DNA of 64,000 nucleotides, from contig JAPDOI010000373.1 in the NCBI GenBank assembly GCA_029168955.1, positions 124,001-188,000 on the forward strand. The letters are read 5' to 3'. Both the position numbers and the translations under genes were made by a program. Shown in pieces: positions 62,163 to 64,000 of the stretch. Position 1 is the stretch's first letter; each line of letters opens with the position of its first letter. Under the pieces are notes generated by a model that saw nothing but the letters and a program-made list of their open reading frames with translations, made no database searches and was not told where the DNA came from. The stretch comes from Aplectana chamaeleonis. Lineage: Eukaryota > Nematoda > Chromadorea > Rhabditida > Cosmocercidae.

Positions 62163-64000
62163 GTTCGCACTGCTATAGTTGTACTGAATTGAGTGGTTTT
62201 AAGTCGAGGGAAAGGAGTATTCGCTAGCCGGGAAGAAAATAGCGACAATGCTTCGGGAAGCAGTGTGGAAATGGATGATGTTAGCTCTTCTCATCAGAAA
62301 TATGGCCTTCGTGAAACTGACTCTCGTCTTTGTCGAAGTAGCATTGCGAGATAATATCTGGTATGTGGCAGGTAACCTTTAGAAGATGTGTGTACGGCCT
62401 CTCATTGCTTCAATCTGAGTGGTAATGCTTACACATACATTTAAAACTAGTTTTTAAGGAGAACTTAGTTCGTTGGTGTTCTAAGTGCAATACGTCTCCA
62501 TCGGGAAACTAATATCGTGTCTATCATTTTGTGTTGAACATTGTATCATTATGAGCTTGTGATGGTAGAATTTTTGTTTCATTGTACAGCGTGTATCAAA
62601 TTTGGCGACACCGGTTCTGAACCTTAAAATCTGCCGAATAGAATTCATAAGCTGCAGTTTAATTTATGGCCCCTAAAACCAAATTTCGAATACAAATGTT
62701 CATTTGTTTGATTTTCCGCTCATCCTTGAAATCATCATCGACCAGCCAGCGAGGGTTCCCTAGTCATCTAATCCTGGCGCTTGCTACTTCGCGCTCCCGG
62801 ACGCTGCGCTCAACGTTCCTTAAAACCCCGTTTTGACTTCAGCTGGTCGCTGCGCCCATGCTAGAGGTGACTTTTATCATCGCGCGTGATAGAAGAGCGC
62901 TCTGAATTTGATCGCTTCGTGGCAGACGTGTTCCATTGTTGGGTCGCGGCGGTCAGATCTTATGTTTCAGACATCGTTCATAGTCCTCACCGCAAGCGTG
63001 GGATTAGCGGTGGACTGTGAAACTTTTCACCGACCGAGACGTGCGGTAAACAACTATGAAATCTCCGACGGCACCGTCGGGTGAAAGTTGGGCCTCGACT
63101 GTGACATGCACAGAAATTCATGGTTTGCATTTACCTATACGGTAGCGTAGGATAGTCCTAGAATCATTTATGCTGGAGTGGACATAAACTGAAAAGCGAC
63201 TATTGATTAAATTAGTGAGCCCGCCATGGCGGTTTGGGTGGTGCCGCTATGGCGGTGCTGGATGGGCGGCACGCGCTTTCCGCGTGGTGGGAACTTTCGC
63301 GTGACGCGCGGTGGACTATGAAAGCTCGCAAAAGTGATTAAAAGCGACGTTAAAGTCATTGCACGTGCTCAAAGCCACTTGCGTTTCTCCTGCTTCGTTC
63401 CTTGCATTGGCCCGTTTTAGAACGTAGAAGTTTGGCGTTGAAAAACATATCGTTGGAAATATACAGGAAGCCGAATGCATCGCAGTCCGTCAAAAGGGCC
63501 GGCCCTTCGTCCGTCATTTATGTCAACTTACCCAACGCCATCCTACTTCGACACTGGCAGCGGTCTCCTACGGGAGAAAACGACGATCGAGGTCAGCTGC
63601 AGGAGCTGTTTCGTACTGTGGATGACCGAGCTAGAGCGAAGCAGTCTCCCACAGAACATCGTGTCGCATCGCTTCCATTGGGTCACCAACACCACAAAAC
63701 AGCTCCGGTAGTTGACCGGGACAACGCATGTTGAACGATTGAACAAACCCGTGCTGTCTACGATACGCTTGTGCGTTGGGTGGAGAGCCGATTTGGCTGT
63801 TTCAGGCTCACACAGGCGTCCCCGTCATTGATTGATTGGGGTACTTAGGAGCCTAATTCCCTCCTTCATGATGGGTGAAGGAAGAACGTTATTGGGGCTT
63901 TATCCCCAATAGTATTTTTTGCTGCTGATAAACTTGTCGGCGGGGGAGCGTGAATTTCATGCTGCGAGTTAGAGCAAAACGAGAACTAGGCGCGTTAGGC
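62163..64000. other. 3' flanking DNA, no gene recognised
   Basis: 62730-63420 is GC-rich with CGCGC-rich words. A 110-codon frame at 63402-63734 overlaps a second, 78-codon frame at 63475-63711; neither resembles a known domain. A hairpin TTGGGGCTTTATCCCCAA lies near 63893-63910. Confidence 0.4.

Noticed and set aside
63402..63734. 110-codon and overlapping 78-codon frames in GC-rich DNA
   Set aside because: Neither has a recognisable domain and composition alone can explain them; left as unassigned.

Overview
This window looks like nuclear DNA from a parasitic clade V nematode, most likely a hookworm or strongylid. That assignment is inferred from the kinds of RTE, CR1 and jockey-like elements, nematode-style splice signals such as TTTTTTTTCAG, and large repeat-filled introns; no database was searched. 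No rRNA, tRNA or CRISPR array was recognised.

The only host gene I can support runs across most of the window on the + strand. It is a SUV4-20 type histone H4 Lys20 methyltransferase, orthologous to C. elegans set-4. Six coding exons were found by splice-phase matching: 7661-7851, 15635-15803, 31656-31768, 60013-60129, 60186-60288 and 61388-61492. All phases agree and the joined reading encodes 265 residues with an intact SET catalytic core. The gene therefore spans about 53.8 kb for 798 coding bases, with introns of 7.8, 15.9 and 28.2 kb packed with mobile DNA.

Layout: 1-7115 upstream of the gene holds a jockey-like LINE 3' end (+), a CR1-like 3' end (-) and a full-length RTE with a 12-bp target duplication. 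Intron 1 (7852-15634) holds a LINE fragment, TIR and foldback elements, tandem repeats and an AC microsatellite. Intron 2 (15804-31655) holds a 2.9-kb CR1 (-), then a jockey-like fragment split by a complete 7.55-kb Gypsy LTR retrotransposon (300-bp LTRs, AAGT duplication) and by a twin-primed LINE whose 5' end encodes a 2A-like peptide and a PHD finger; another LINE copy follows. Intron 3 (31769-60012) holds two 1.8-kb MULE-like elements that appear to have mediated an inversion, a 2.2-kb palindrome, several TIR elements carrying TTCGAA-rich subterminal arrays, and a four-level nest (LINE > foldback mariner > 5.4-kb element with 8-bp duplication, and a 2-kb element). Introns 4-5 and the 3' flank are compact, with small elements whose ends read AGGCAG/CTGCCT and are flanked by TTAA or TCAA.

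The genes do not form an operon. The biological story is one chromatin gene kept intact while its introns accumulated transposons, including antisense LINE tails that present consensus splice acceptors to its transcript. The items most worth checking are the set-4 model, the 2A/PHD LINE family, the TTCGAA-array elements, and the inversion inferred from swapped target duplications.
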